A stretch of DNA of 64,000 bases from positions 60,295,564-60,359,563 of the forward strand of contig CP154955.1 of assembly GCA_039621445.1 (NCBI GenBank), given 5' to 3'. The notes beneath the pieces are model-generated. The model saw only the letters and a list, made by a program, of their open reading frames with translations, ran no database searches and was not told where the DNA came from. The stretch comes from Euglena gracilis. Taxonomy: Eukaryota > Euglenida > Euglenophyceae > Euglenales. Shown here in pieces: positions 1 through 12,169 of the stretch. How positions within the stretch are numbered: position 1 is the first letter of the stretch; each line of letters starts with the position of its first letter. The position numbers were made by a program, and so were the translations under genes.

Positions 1-938
1 AAACAGCAGTGTTGGAAGCCTACCACGCTGTTTTGGGTTGTAAATTGGTCATAACTCAGGCTAGCCATGGTGTTACGAAATATGCCCGGATAGTGCGTTC
101 CAAGGGCTTCAATTTAGGAGGTCTCCATCCATTTCCTTTGATTTGCTTCATTTCCGAAATATTTTGGAGACATCGATTTTTGACCTTAATCTCTGGACAT
201 TTCCTTTGATTTTGCTTCATTGTCGAGATACTTTGAAAAAAAATCGAGTTTTTTGAGCAAAAAAAACGGCCCAAAAAAACACCCCAAAATGGCCGTTTTG
301 GGCCAAAAGCGCGCTGGAACACGGGCCAGGCGTGTCGCGGCCAAAACGGCGAACGAGGGGGGGGGTGATAGAGGGCCTCCAGGGGCCTCCACGTTTTCTC
401 GAGATATTTTCAAAAACTCGATTTTTTTTGACTGTAAATCTCACCCCGCCGAAATGGCAGGGTCGAAACTGGGGGGGGGGGGGTTGGCTATCCTGCCCCA
501 GTTTGGACCCCTTCGCGGGTGAACAACTCAGGCCTGTCGGAGAGTCATAGGGGGTCAAGCAGAGGTGATTCAGAAACTTGGGATCCAGTCGCTCGCGACT
601 AAAAAAAAATTCTGGGAAAAGGGCCAGGGTCATGGTGATAATCCGTGGCTTTCATCACCTACGTGGAAAACACCAAAACGTTAAAAAATGCAATATGCTT
701 AAAATAAGGGGGGGGGACATCTTTTTGCTTATTTTCTGGCGTTGCGCCGGAAGAAAATTTTTGCTATTTTTGGATTCTGCCAAGGAGGGGGTTGGGAAGG
801 GCCCAGACCCCCCCCAACATCTGGCACCCACCTCAAATCCGAAGGGCTTCCCATCTATCTCTGGGGGCACTCCCTGGGGAGGGGGGAGGGTGTCCACCGG
901 ACCTCCCATCAGCAGTCCACACTCTAAAAAATCCCCAG

Positions 939-1066
939 ATGGCATGCCAGAGACACGTGGTGAATGGCAGCGAACTCGCGCGCATGCAGCAGCAGGCAAC
1001 GGAGCTGCCACCCTCCCAGTCGTGGCGCCGCCGCATCTCCCTGCTGACCCTTACCCGAATGGCCAA
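939..1066 (+). CDS. Possible exon, unknown protein (duplicated gene, copy 1)
   Basis: A GC-rich block follows a plausible acceptor (ccccag at 933-938) and reads MACQRHVVNGSELARMQQQ and onward without a stop. The core of about 110 bases is identical in copy 2 (17851-17978), while flanking sequence differs more; this suggests constraint. The few differences sit at the block edges, one giving Arg to Gln. No GT donor is obvious, so the downstream intron may be nonconventional. I do not recognise the protein. The minus-strand reading is less protein-like but not excluded. Confidence 0.4.
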
Positions 1067-2069
1067 CCAGAATCAACCCCATTCTTTTTGCCAGCTTCCA
1101 ATCAGGCAGAATTTGGCTAATCCATGGGGGTCTCAGACAGGTGTCATCGTTTTTAAGGCGCCTTCAAAAAATTATTAAATCACCTGAAATTTTTTTGGCC
1201 AAAATGCCTTAAATACACTAAGGACCTTGAAAAAAACCTTAAACCCTTCACAAAATCTTTCTCTGACCGAAAAAAAAATGAAATCGAAAACCCCTCCATT
1301 TACTAACCCCACTAACTTACCCCCCCCCCCCAGGCCGACCAACCAAAGCACGACTTACCTACCCTGACAACTGACAGTGCCAAGGACCCTAACAATTTCC
1401 CAGGCAGGACCACGGCAGTTTCCCAGGCAGGGCATTATAAGAGGAAGTCGATGAAAAACGGCCCTGTCAGTTTGGCCAGTAACGGGGACCCTGACAGGTT
1501 CTCGGGCATGACAATTACTGGGGGGGGGGGTAGGAACTAACCCCCCCTGGTGAAGAAAAATGAAAACGGTGGGGACGATTTTTCGGCCGCAAAACGCCCC
1601 AAAATTGGTTTTTGCCAACTTTTTGTGTACCCAAGCATCAATGAAAAAAAAATGCGATTTTCGTCGAATTTTGTCAAAAACTGCATTGTGAGCGGTATTT
1701 TGGGTCATTTTGGGTTGTGAATCTTGATCAACAATTCCTTGACCTACTAAGCCCCCCTTCGGCCGAACAACAAAACCAGATCCTACTAACCCCGGGGGGG
1801 GGGGTTTGTGAGTGGGGGGGGTTAGCCAACTCGAGGTGGGAAAATGATGTCTGACTTCACTGGAACACTGTGTATCCACCCAAACTCGAAAAATGGGGCT
1901 TCGACTGTTTTTTTTTTTGGCTTTGGACCCTTTTCGATGCCCGGAAACGCTTGCAAAAAAGATTTTAGAACCCTTTTAAGCAAAACCTTAGATACCTTTG
2001 AAAAAAAAACCGGAATAAAAACCTTTAAAAATCTTTTGAAAATTTAAATAATAATCCCTGCTCTCGGAG

Positions 2070-2200
2070 TGTCCCCATGCGCTGGGCAGAGCGCTCGAGC
2101 CATCTACAACAAATATTTGAACAACGACAGAAAAGCCGTCGACCCCAGCTTTCGGCCCAATGCCCCGGGCTGTATGGGAAGGCCTCATAGCTCACCTGGG
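2070..2200 (+). CDS. Possible exon, unknown protein (duplicated gene, copy 1)
   Basis: The plus-strand frame reads SARAIYNKYLNNDRKAVDPS and continues to about GRPHSSPGK. It follows an AG at 2068-2069. Against copy 2 the two substitutions in this stretch (AAC/AAT and AGA/AGG) are both synonymous in this frame, which is what a translated exon would show. The end is approximate. The family is not recognised. Confidence 0.45.
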
Positions 2201-3514
2201 AAATGTGGAGGGGGCAGGGGGGTCACCCACCAATCCCCACCAGCCACAGGGTCTCAGGATTCCTGTACGGCACTGCTCCCACCCCTTCCCCTTCCCCAAG
2301 CCGTTCTGCCCCTCCCGCACTTTGTGGGAACCATTCAGAATGAAGCGCCGAACGAAGCGCCGAACGAAGCGCAGAGTGCAGAGGGAATTCTCATTCAACC
2401 CCAACTGTGTGGGTCATGCCCAACCAAAGCCTCTGGCCGCCCATGGGGTGCGGTGCTGATGGGGGGTGCCCACCGGCACGGCGCCGCCCGGCGCAGCAGT
2501 GCCCCAGCCAACTTTGCCACAGCGTACCTCCCCCCCCCCCTGTCGTTGACACGTTGACACGCCAATGTTCCAGGAGAGTGCCGTTGACACGGGGGGGGGG
2601 GTGTCAACGACACGCCATGGACACATCGTGTCAACGACAAGGGGGGGGGGAGGTACCCTGCAAGGCTGAGGCCAGACCTTTGAGAGCAAAATTTTGCAAT
2701 TCCTGACCCCTCCCAAGTTCCAAATCAATTCCCGCCGTGAAAAAGCGGGGAGGTATTCCATGTCGGGCTGGGTAGCCTTTGTGTGGTTTCAGGTCTAAAC
2801 TTTCCAGCAGCTCCAAAGGAGCTCCTTTTAGCAAAATGTACATGGTTGGGGGTGATGATTCCCTCCACTCCACCTTGTATCGCCCTGGCATCTATTTCCC
2901 TGGGGACGTCACACGGGGTTAAGGTTAAAATTAAAACCACAATATAATTAGAGATTAATCCAGTCTCTGCTAAAAGACCCCCTCAGCTCAGGAGCTGGAA
3001 ATTTTGGGTTGGCTGGGAAAAAGCTGCTGGCTGATTCTCCCCCCCCCCCCCAGAGGTCGAACCGAGTGCCGAAAAGAAAAACAAAAGTGTAAAAAAAATG
3101 TCCAAAAAAACTGCAAATTATGCAAAAAAAATTCGATTTTTGACTCCAAATTTGCCCTGGCCAGCCATGTTTCGACCCATTTTTGTCAATTTTTTTGGCC
3201 CATTTTTGCACCACCAAAAGCCGAAAATCTGCTTCCATCTGGCTGCCTGAAGGCGGCTGGAAATAAATGAAACTCATTGAGGGGGGGGGGGAGGGGGTCC
3301 AGGCTGGAAAAAGGCTGCTGGCGGGAAAAAGGTTGCTGGACCCTCTCACCAATGGGAGGGGTCAAAATTTTTTCAACACCTGCTCTGATTATGTGGGCAA
3401 CATGCAGATATCACCATGGATTTGCCCACCCCTGCATCACTCAACCATTAAAAACTTCCCAACAGACCATACACATCCATCACTCGTTCTCACCTCACCC
3501 TCCTTCCTTCCCAG

Positions 3515-3581
3515 AGAAGCACTTATGTTGGGAGAAGAACGCCAAGGAGTGCTGCGGAGCCTTGCATGAACCGGGGGACCC
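3515..3581 (+). CDS. Conventional exon, cysteine-containing fragment (copy 1)
   Basis: A pyrimidine-rich tract ending in cttccttcccag is followed by 67 nt and then a gtgagc donor: a textbook GT-AG exon. It encodes KHLCWEKNAKECCGALHEPG with split codons at both ends. The copy at 20609-20675 keeps both splice sites but changes Cys to Tyr and Asn to Lys, plus one silent change. It fixes the duplicated gene on the plus strand. I do not recognise the domain. Confidence 0.6.
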
Positions 3582-4720
3582 GTGAGCTGAGCAGGAGAAT
3601 TTTCGAAAGAAGCGTTGCTGCCCGTCGCCGCCCCCCCCCCCCCCCCGGGGGGGGGGCTGGCTTTGGGTGCCGGTGCCAGCCCAGCAAGCCAATTTCCCCT
3701 TGAAAACGGCCGTTTTTGTGCCGCTGGCACCTTCGGCGCCGGGGGGGGGGGGTGCCACCTCAAAACCTGGCGCCCCACGGAGTGAGGGGGTGAAATGAAA
3801 ACACCCCCCTGCCTGCCCAAGGCATCCACCAACCCGGAGGCACCCTCTTTAAAAAGGAGCCTGGTAGGTCAACGAGGGGTTCGCTGAGCTCTTGTCTCAG
3901 TGGAGTGAGAGCGAAGGTCTTGTCCTGGCCAAAAACGTTTCCCCCCCTTGAAGTGTCAATCTGGCAGAGTCTGCCTGTCAGGGTCTCTGGGACTAGCCAA
4001 CCTGCCTCCATAAGAAATTGTCGGGGTCACCAATGCAGGTGAGAGTTTCCCCGGGGGGGGGGGATGCCAAATCCAACTGTCAAATTTTGCTTCCCATCCT
4101 CTGCCCCGGGGAAACTGTCACCTGACAGGTCAATTGGTATCGGGGACCCTGACAACTTCCTATCCTGACATATGTTGGCCGGCAACGGGGATCCTGACAG
4201 TTTCCTGGGCGGGAACCTGTTTGGTTCTTGGGCATGACATTTCCTGGGGGGGGGGGCGTAGGTTGTCGAAAAAGTTGCTCTTCCACATCTCGTGAATAAC
4301 TTCCCTTCCCAAGCGAAGAACACAATTCCGGAGGCTTCGTGTCAGTATGGTGTGGAAAATTTACTGCCTAACAATCCAACTGCATCGGGTGGCTCAAAAA
4401 TGTGACAGACACCTCCAGTCAAGGTCGGGCAGGAAGCCTTCCCACCTCCCCCTGTGCAACACTGAGTGGGCTTGCCCGCAATGTTTTGGAGACTCACCCC
4501 CCGTCTCCCCTTTTGTCGACGATTATGGGCTTCCTTAAAAAAAAGTATGCAAAACAATCACACAAAAGACCCTCAGGACAGGAAAATGGCATTTCTTCTG
4601 GGTCAGCAGTGAGTTTACTCCCCCCTGGATTTGGGCAACGACAAGGGAACAAAGAAGAGCAACAAAAAAAATCAAAAAATTCCACCTTGCATTTCTGCGC
4701 CCTGGAGAGGAATCCATGTG

Positions 4721-6965
4721 CAAGCACCTATAGTTGACACCCCGATTTCTGCCATTTTCGGCCATTTTCGGCCATTTTCGGCCACTTTCGGCCATTTTTT
4801 CCTATAGGTGGGGGGTAAAATTACATTAAAATCCTTTCATACCAACAATGCATTTGATCATTCATGCAACGTGAAAATAGTTGTGAGCAACAAATCAAGC
4901 CAACACATCCAAAGAGGTCCGTTTGGAATGGGTGCTCAGGGATTAAAGAGGTCAAAAAAAATTGGTTGCAATATCGTGAAAAATCTAAATGGCACAAATA
5001 CATCACTTCAAAGAAGCCTTGATGTTAAATTTCATCTGTCATGATGAGATGATCATCCATCTGGATGTGGCGAAATTGGGAGAAAGTGCGCTCGGCTTGA
5101 GCTCAGAGCAAAAGCAAGCAAACATGTCATCACCACATAATGTTGAAATATTGTCACCCAATTGCCCAATGTCTGCATCTTGTCCAGCATATACATCTTG
5201 TCCAGCATCTGCATCTTGTTCAATATCTGCATCTATTTTTTTTCTGTTGGAGAGGACCGGGGGAATGGGAGGGCAGGGAGGAGGGGAGGAGAGGGAGGGC
5301 ACCTGGCCGGGTTTGGGGAGAGGCTCCGCACGGGATGCTCGCCCACCCGCAACCGGCCGGGCCTGCAGGGCTCGGGATACCAGCCCGAATGAGCCGGGGT
5401 TCGGGACACCTGTTGCTCCGTGCGGCATGGGCATCCTTGTTGGCGTTGTTGGCGTTGCTGGTGCTACGATGATGACGATGGTGGCGGTAACTGCACCGCC
5501 TCCGCGTCGGTTGGGGGCGAAGGCGATGAGCTGGTGGGGTGTATGTAGGTGGGAGGCGGACTGCTTGGCTGCCTCTGCCGCGATGAACGACTCCGCCGCT
5601 GGCGGTTTGGACCCTCGGATGGGTCCCAAGAATGGCGTTGATATCCTTGCTCGGGGCTGCATAGATGGTCAGCCGCAAGCCGTCGAGCTGCTCCTGAATG
5701 ATGTGTAGAGCGTCGAGCAGCGTGTGTAGGGAGGGGTGATTGGAGGATTGTAGGGAGAAACAGAGAGGGTGCACTGCGCACTCCCAGTGCAGGAGGATCT
5801 AATGGGTTTCATAGCTTCGGGTTTCGGGCTTCAGGTCCTTGGTCTTCTTGGGGTGGGGGTACCGAGAGAGCGAGGGACGGTGGGGCCCCAGAGAGCTGTG
5901 GGGGTGGTTGCCAGTCCAGGGGCAGGGAATGTGGGCCCGGGAGTGAGGGGGACCGGGAAGGGGACCTGGAACGTAGCGGACGTAAATGGGAACGATGCAG
6001 TGTGCCGTGCTGCTCCTGGGTGTGGACCTCCTCCTCCGGGTCCTCAACGATGCGGGCTCCGACAGGTGGTAATCCATTGCATCTTGTCCAGTATTTGCAA
6101 CCATTGCACCTTGTCCAGTATCTCCATTCAATTCATCTCGTCCAATATTTGTGTCTTGCCTAATGTCTTCATCCCTTGGCTCATTTTGGTGATTTGGGTT
6201 ATTTTCATATTTTTTTTGTGGACATTGTTGGCGTTTTTGAGCAATTTTTGGTTATTTCAAACCATTTTAGGTCATTTTGGGTGCTTTTGGGGGCTTTTTG
6301 TGGACAATTCTGGGCTTTTTGTGGTCATTTTTTTTTGGGTTTTTGTGGTCATTTTGCTAGGTTGGGAGAAATGGCACAAAATGGCCAGAAATGTCATAAA
6401 ATGAGCTCATATTGACCCAAATTAGCACAATACTTGCCAAATCAGTGCAAAATACCCCAAAATCAGCAAAAATTGATCAAAAAAATGGTCAAAATGGGCG
6501 TAATACTGGAGATTTGTGGAGAAATTATCCCAAAAATGGATTTTATTCTTCAAAATACAAAAAAAATTGCCAGCATCGCCCTTGTCACCAAAATTTTCTA
6601 AAATGTCATCAAAACATTCAGCTTTGGCCCAAATAACCCTTTCGGAGGTGGTTCTTTGAGCAGCATGTGTTGCAGTGCCAGGCATAATGACAGGAGAACA
6701 GAGGCTGCACAGAGACAAGAATCAGTCGCATTGGAAATCGCCCCTCAGGTGTTGGGCATAGCTGTTGGGCAAAAAAAAACTCGAAAATTTTTGCAATGAT
6801 TTTTTTCTCATTTTCGGCCATTTTCGGCCATTTTCGGCCATTTTCGGCCATTTTCGGGACCCCCACCTATAGAGCCCAAAATGTCATCTTCGGCCATTTT
6901 CGGCCATTTTCGGCCATTTTCGGCCATTTTCGGCCATTTTCGGCCATTTTGACCAGAGGTGCTTG
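4721..6965. mobile_element. 2,245-bp DNA transposon with 8-bp target duplication
   Basis: The ends are inverted repeats: CAAGCACCT at 4721-4729 and AGGTGCTTG at 6957-6965. Both sides carry the direct repeat TCCATGTG (4713-4720 and 6966-6973). Duplication copy 2 has a single TCCATGTG (21807-21814) and nothing in between, so it is the empty site. Each end holds a short array of the 10-mer gccattttcg (4747-4797; 6807-6857 and 6890-6950), both in the same orientation and bracketed by CACCTATAG and its inverse. No transposase reading frame is seen, so it is non-autonomous. An 8-bp duplication fits hAT-like or P-like elements. Confidence 0.9.
5238..6070. other. GC-rich, coding-like core of the 2,245-bp transposon
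   Basis: Base composition shifts from AT-rich flanks to GC-rich here, as in the exons of this window. The segment is bracketed by arrays of the phrase catcttgtccag (about 5176-5230 and 6078-6130). Both strands give open frames, for example HIIQEQLDGLRLTIYAAPSK on the minus strand near 5650-5710, but none carries a recognisable transposase motif. It may be captured host sequence or a decayed internal gene; I cannot decide. Confidence 0.4.
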
Positions 6966-7597
6966 TCCATGTGGAACCTGTGGTCTTGCTGTTTTCATAC
7001 AGACCCAAACCCCGCTATCCTCTGGTTTACGATGGGAGGTTCCTGGATGCATCTTCTGCCAACCCCCCCTTGGAAACTGTGATGCCAGAGAACCCGTCAC
7101 AGTCCCTGCTTCTGTAAGGGTTCCAGGTGCTACCCAACCTGTCAGCATAGGACATGGTCAGGGTCCAGAGGCTGCCTTTTGCTCCAAATTGTGACGTCTG
7201 AGCGGAGAAAGACATTGGTCGGTCGACCGCACAAGGAAAGGGGGGGGGGGGCAAGCAGCGGGCTGATCGCCGATGGATGCAGTGCAGGAGGATGGGAGAA
7301 CGGGGGGGGGGGGGCATAGGCGAGGGGGATGCTCCTGGAGGCTTTGGCGGGTCGACAAGCCATTGGCACTCCGGCGCGGCAGAATTGGTGGTCCGCTGCG
7401 CTGTTGGGGGGGGGGCAGACATTCATCCAACAAGAGTCATAAACCATCATCAGCGTGGATGTGGACGCGGCGCGGATGTGGATGTGGACCACGATTTTCC
7501 TGTTGGTGTCCACAAACCGTCTCTGGTGCCGACGCACACACCACAAACCTTCATTTGGTGGCCACACACATTCCGATGTCTTCCACCACTTTTTAAA

Positions 7598-7705
7598 ACC
7601 AGCCAGTCACTCATTTTTCAAAAAACCAGCCAGTCACTACCCCCCCCCCCCGGGTCGGCCACTCAGAAAAACGGCCACTTTCCAGTCACTTTAGGCCATT
7701 TTAGG
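7598..7705. repeat. CAGTCAGTCAC-type dispersed element
   Basis: Contains repeated aaaaccagccagtcac phrases, a C/G run and tcggccactcagaaaaacgg. Closely similar sequence lies at 42215-42510, and related sequence at 25505-25625, 27603-27700, 35455-35705, 36500-36630 and 37965-38065. It starts immediately after the end of the duplicated block. Confidence 0.7.
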
Positions 7706-7922
<217 letters not shown>

Positions 7923-7949
7923 CGGGCGCGGGTGCGGGAGGGGGCTGGG

Positions 7950-8080
7950 GAGCCACGGGCCTCCACAGCTAGCACCTGGATGGGGAGGGGAGGCCGGACT
8001 TGTAGTCGTGCAATGACGCGGGAGGGCGAGAGAAGGGGGTCACTGTTGGCCTTCGGTCCCGACCTCAGGGCGAATTCACG
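7950..8080 (-). CDS. Possible exon, unknown protein
   Basis: The minus strand reads REFALRSGPKANSDPLLSPS and continues to about VLAVEARGSPAP in a GC-rich island between a CA repeat and AT-rich DNA. Upstream on the minus strand is a T-rich tract ending ccttgcactg rather than an AG, so a nonconventional intron would be needed. Function unknown. It could belong to the same transcript as the other unrecognised minus-strand exons at 9.2, 10.2 and 13.1 kb. Confidence 0.3.
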
Positions 8081-8466
8081 CAGTGCAAGGGAAAAAAATA
8101 AACCAAAATCGTGTGCAAAATAAGACCCGCTCCCCTGACGGCGCGAGGCACTGGGGAGGGTGGAACATTTCCCTGAAAAGTCTCCGAAAAACCCTATTTC
8201 AACAAAGAATGATGCAAATTCAAAAAATTTCGGAGTTTTGAAATGCAAAAAAAAAGGTAATTGTCAGCATGTGCCAATTTACACAATTAATTACGCAAAG
8301 CGCTGAAGGAAAATTTTACTGTTTTGGGGAACCTGAAAAATGATGGCTTTTTCGGGCCCAGGTTGGTCAAACAAAAATACAAAAACAAGGCCCCCCAAAG
8401 ACCCCCCCGTGGAGGTTTCCAGCAACGGACCCGAAATAGGGCCCAGGTCTATTTTTTGAGGGGGTT

Positions 8467-8468
<2 letters not shown>

Positions 8469-8498
<30 letters not shown>
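8469..8498. repeat. (CA)n microsatellite
   Basis: Fifteen or so CA dinucleotides. The rest of 8090-8890 holds no feature I can name beyond short A-rich phrases and a weak GC-rich patch at 8715-8800. Confidence 0.9.
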
Positions 8499-8500
<2 letters not shown>

Positions 8501-8893
8501 CACATCCGCCTCACATACAAAATAAATTTAGCCTACAGCTTTAACTTGTGATCCCCCCATTGTCAGGCTTTTAGGCTAGTTTTGTGCATGGCCGGCCGCC
8601 GAGCATTCTTGCTGTTTGCCTTGTTTTTTGGGGGTGCTCTTGGAAGAGATTTCATGGAGGTGGCTTGCTATTGGAGAAAATATTTGAAGAACTTCCCTTT
8701 TTTTTGTAGCCAGTAGTTGGGCTGTGGGTCCCCGTGACCCTCCTCTGTGACCCCGCCCCTCCCCGTAGCCCACACTCGGCGTCTTGATGGGCTGAGGGAA
8801 AAAACACTAAAATCACCAAGCAAGAGCCCTTTTTGTGGCAATGGCTGTTTCTGGATTTCAGAAAAGAGCCATCTTTCTCCCATGACCCCCATA

Positions 8894-10006
8894 CAGGGGG
8901 GGCAAAAACTGCACACGGGCCAGTCAAAAACAGCACTGCAAAAAACTGCAAAAAAAAAACTGCAAAAAACTGCACTTCAACAAAAAATAATAATATACAA
9001 GCCGAAATGGTGTGCGTATGCAAACTCGCAAATCAAAATACAAAATCGCACTCCCCCGAGAGCACTCGAAGGGGGAGGAAGGGACACCGAGGGCGAAGCA
9101 CAAAGCCAATGTGAGGTCATGCTTTTTTGCCGGCTGTCTTTGTGTTTGAAGGAGTACAAGAAGCACTTGACATAATCTTGCAGGGACGCCGCCACCATGG
9201 CGGCGCCAATGAGGCGCTCAATATTCACCACGCACTTCGTGGTACTCCAATTCGGCGCGCACTTGTGGGCTTTGTTGACGAAACTCACCACCACGTCCAC
9301 GCTTGCCCCCAGTAAGGCGACTGCGACCTCCGGCGATAGGAACAGCTCATTCCACATCAGTTGGACTTCCGTCTCATCTCCGCCTATTAGAAATAAAGTG
9401 AACAAATGAAAACCCATGAATATTGAACTCTGGCTTCTTCTTGTAGACGGGGCGCTCCTGTGTTAAAGACGCAGCAGCAACTTTTTTGGAGGGCAGAGCG
9501 GCAACTGATAGAACAGGGGGAGCTGGTGGAACAGGGGCAGCAACTACCCCCTCCTCCCCCCGGGGGTTCACGACTTATAAAAAAAAACCTGCTTGAGATG
9601 GAGCAATTTTGGTTGAGTAATTTTGGTCTTGTCACCGAAACAATCTGGTTTTTTTTTGGAATGGTGGCTACGCCAATCTCTGTTGTATTAAGAGGCAGTT
9701 GGCAAGACAGTTGGGGGCAGACAATTGGTGGGATAATTGTAGACAACACAACTCATGAACAGATGATGTTTTTTCTTGAGAAACACCCTTCAAACATATA
9801 ATCCAGCAGCAAAAAAAAACAGACACCTCGGGTTTCCTCAAACTGAAAAAAAAACTGCAAAAAAAACTGCACGTGTGCAGTTTTCTTCAGAAAAAAAGGT
9901 GAAAAAAACTGCAAAAAAAAACTGCAAAAAAACTGCAAAAAAACCCAAAACGTGGAAACTGCAAAAAAGTGCAAATACTGCACGGTGCATATTTCGCCCC
10001 CCCTTG
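8894..10006. mobile_element. CAGGGGGG-ended element enclosing an exon-like segment
   Basis: The left end reads CAGGGGGGGCAAAAACTGCA and the right end, on the opposite strand, CAAGGGGGGGCGAAATATGC. The flanks are CCCCCATA and CCCCCATG, so a 7 of 8 target duplication. Both ends hold many aaaaaactgc phrases in the same orientation. Between them lies the exon-like block 9135-9386. Alternatively two separate insertions happen to flank a host exon. Confidence 0.5.
9135..9386 (-). CDS. Exon-like block, unknown protein
   Basis: On the minus strand a classic acceptor (cactttatttctaatag) precedes an open frame of about 84 codons: GGDETEVQLMWNELFLSPEV, then a hydrophobic stretch ALLGASVDVVVSFV, then CVVNIERLIGAAMVAASLQD. 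Its composition is protein-like and unlike the surrounding A-rich repeats. The 3' end is uncertain; no clear GT donor. I do not recognise the family. Its position inside a transposon-like unit suggests either capture or a nested insertion pair. Confidence 0.5.
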
Positions 10007-10199
10007 CCCCCATGACCCCTGTGTGATGTAAAACATTTAGATTTTTGATTGAAATTTTTGAATTAATACCACACGCTGCAAATCATTGAAGGATAAGTTT
10101 TTGTGTTGGGAAACAGAAATGACGATTTTTTGGGGTCCCAATCAGTCAAAAAAATCCCAAAAGAAATAGCACGTCCAGCCCAGCAGTGTGTTGGTCCCG

Positions 10200-10309
10200 T
10201 CTGGGGCATGGATAGGGGCACGGCGGTGGGAGGCACAGCAGACAGAACCGGCAGACGATAGGGGGACCCCATAGCGCCCGAAGGGCAGCTTTCTGAAAGT
10301 GGTGTAGGC
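10200..10309 (-). CDS. Conventional-acceptor exon, unknown protein
   Basis: The minus strand shows cgtttcccctctgtccag followed by AYTTFRKLPFGRYGVPLSSA and on to about HRRAPIHAP. The acceptor is a strong conventional one; the downstream end is uncertain. It lies between the exon-like blocks at 9.2 and 13.1 kb on the same strand. Function not recognised. Confidence 0.45.
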
Positions 10310-10946
10310 CTGGACAGAGGGGAAACGTTTAGGTGCTGGGTGCTCACTTCAAGAAAGAGGGGATGGGGAATTTGAGGCGCCATCCCAAACAATGTCAACC
10401 CCTGAACACCATATGTCACGCCATCTCCCATCATGCATTCCAATGCCAATTCCATTCTACATTGCAAACATGAGATTCTCCAAATTTCTTGTCGAAGGTT
10501 TTCATTGGGTGATTCTTAGACTCAAACTGCCCAGGTTGTCCAGAAATGAACACTGACAAAACATGAGGTTCACATTTGCAAATGATGATGTTCGAGATCA
10601 ACTGTGACCTTGTGTGGCCAAATTGTGCAGACCCCCCCTGAAGACCACTGAGGTTCGGCCACGAGTTTCCACGGCGGGGAATAACCCCCCCCCCGGAACA
10701 AAACCCAAAGGGATGCAGGCGTACAGTATGCTGTGCACACTGTGCATCTTTTCGGAGAGGGTCAACCAAGCGAACGAATTAAAAAATATTTTTGTTTCTG
10801 TGGCGCGATTATTGGGTTCTTCGCTTTAGGCATTGAAGGATGCACCCCAACATAAACATAAAAAAACAATCCACCCCCCAAAATGGAATGGCTCCATAAA
10901 ACTGCCGAATCAAGACGATTATGGGTCATTGGGAAAAAAGGTAATA

Positions 10947-11343
10947 CCTCCCCCCCCCTTGTCTAAGCACCGGAAAAGATGGGTAAGAACCGGGGGGGTG
11001 GTGCTTATTTTGCCAAAATATGGGTAAGAACCAGGGGGGTGGTGCTTAGACAAGGGGGAAAAATTTGACTGCAAAAAAAATCCGGCGCTTCGCGCTGAAA
11101 AGGAAAAATTCCCCTTATTTTGGAGGTCCACTGTTGAACTTACACACATATGGATGAAGAAATCAACAATACCTCACCAAATCAGGTCTCAGAAGTTGCA
11201 GAAATTTCGAAATTTTTGAGAAATTTCCCTTAAAAATGCACACAAAATAAACCTCCCCGTGACGATGACCTTTAAAAAGATGGGTAAGAACCGGGGGGGT
11301 GGTGCTTAGACAAGGGTGGTGCTTAGACAAGGGGGGGGGGAGG
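10947..11343. mobile_element. TA-flanked miniature inverted-repeat element
   Basis: The left end reads CCTCCCCCCCCCTTGTCTAA and its inverse closes the right end (ttagacaagg, a G run, agg). A TA dinucleotide flanks each side (10945-10946 and 11344-11345), as in mariner-type insertions. The phrase gggtaagaaccgggggggtgg recurs three times inside in slightly varied form. A hairpin-forming ccggcgcttcgcgctg lies at about 11082. No coding capacity. Confidence 0.75.
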
Positions 11344-11394
11344 TATGAAGATATTTACACATGTCATTTCAGAAAAAGCGTTGCCCGTGTGTCA

Positions 11395-11690
11395 GCATCC
11401 CCTAGGCAGGGTATCAATGGGGGGGGAAGGGCCTGGACCCCCCTTCCCCGGAAGGGGAGCCTCAGTGCAAAGTGCCAGAAAATTCTTCAGGGGCTTCCAA
11501 AAAGTGCCCAAAATTGCATTTTGAGGTGATTTTTTTCCCCACCAGATTCACAAAAACAGATGTTAAAAACATCAGTTTTCTGCTAGGGAAAAGTCGGTTT
11601 CTAGGGGTCCCCGGACCCCGCCCCGCCCAGAAGGGGAGGGGGATGGTCCGGACCCCCCTCCCCCTGTGCAAAACCAACACTCACTTAATA
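11395..11690. repeat. G/C-run foldback-like element
   Basis: Two G-rich segments (about 11415-11460 and 11600-11670) carry ggaccccccttccccggaag and its relatives, on either side of an AT-rich centre. The ends are not clear. From 11700 to 12170 I see nothing beyond ordinary AT-rich intron-like sequence. Confidence 0.4.
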
Positions 11691-12169
11691 CCCACCCCTA
11701 GGTGACAACTTCCCAGGGAAGACCTCCCAATGGACTTTCACACAGGAAAAATCAGCCAGCACAGGCAAGCACCTTCAGACACTTGGTAATTTGGTGGTGT
11801 TGCCAGGATTTATTGGGAGTTGTTGGAATTTGTTTTGAACACTGGAGGTGGGGTCCCGGCCACATGATTTTTGATCCTGGGCAAGTGACATATGCTAAAC
11901 ACAATGTGGTTGACCTGTGACAGAATTCTTGGGACTCATTTCAGGCAGGTTTCAAGCAGCAAAATCCTCCTTTCATTGGTAGTCTTGGATGTATCCTGGT
12001 CTTTCAATAACAATAATTGCCGCCATCTGCAACCTCACAACTGTGGCTGTCGTTGTCAACACATTAATCTCTGACGCACAGATATAAAATTGGGAAATAT
12101 TACGTTGACATTGGAAATGGTTGGTTGTTGTGAAAATGGGCCATATGTACCACTTCTGTGATGCACTTC

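Larger units (their letters stand above)
17..7592. repeat. Direct duplication, copy 1
   Basis: This block matches 16887-22423 in the same orientation, nearly base for base by eye, over most of its length. The match starts at gcctaccacgctg and stops after tcttccaccac. The main differences are the 2,245-bp insertion at 4721-6965, present only here, and an AT-rich tract and a short insertion near 17270, present only in the other copy. Homopolymer G/C runs also differ in length. The unit contains plus-strand exon-like blocks described separately and many short dispersed elements. Either a segmental duplication or a large mobile unit would explain it. Confidence 0.93.
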
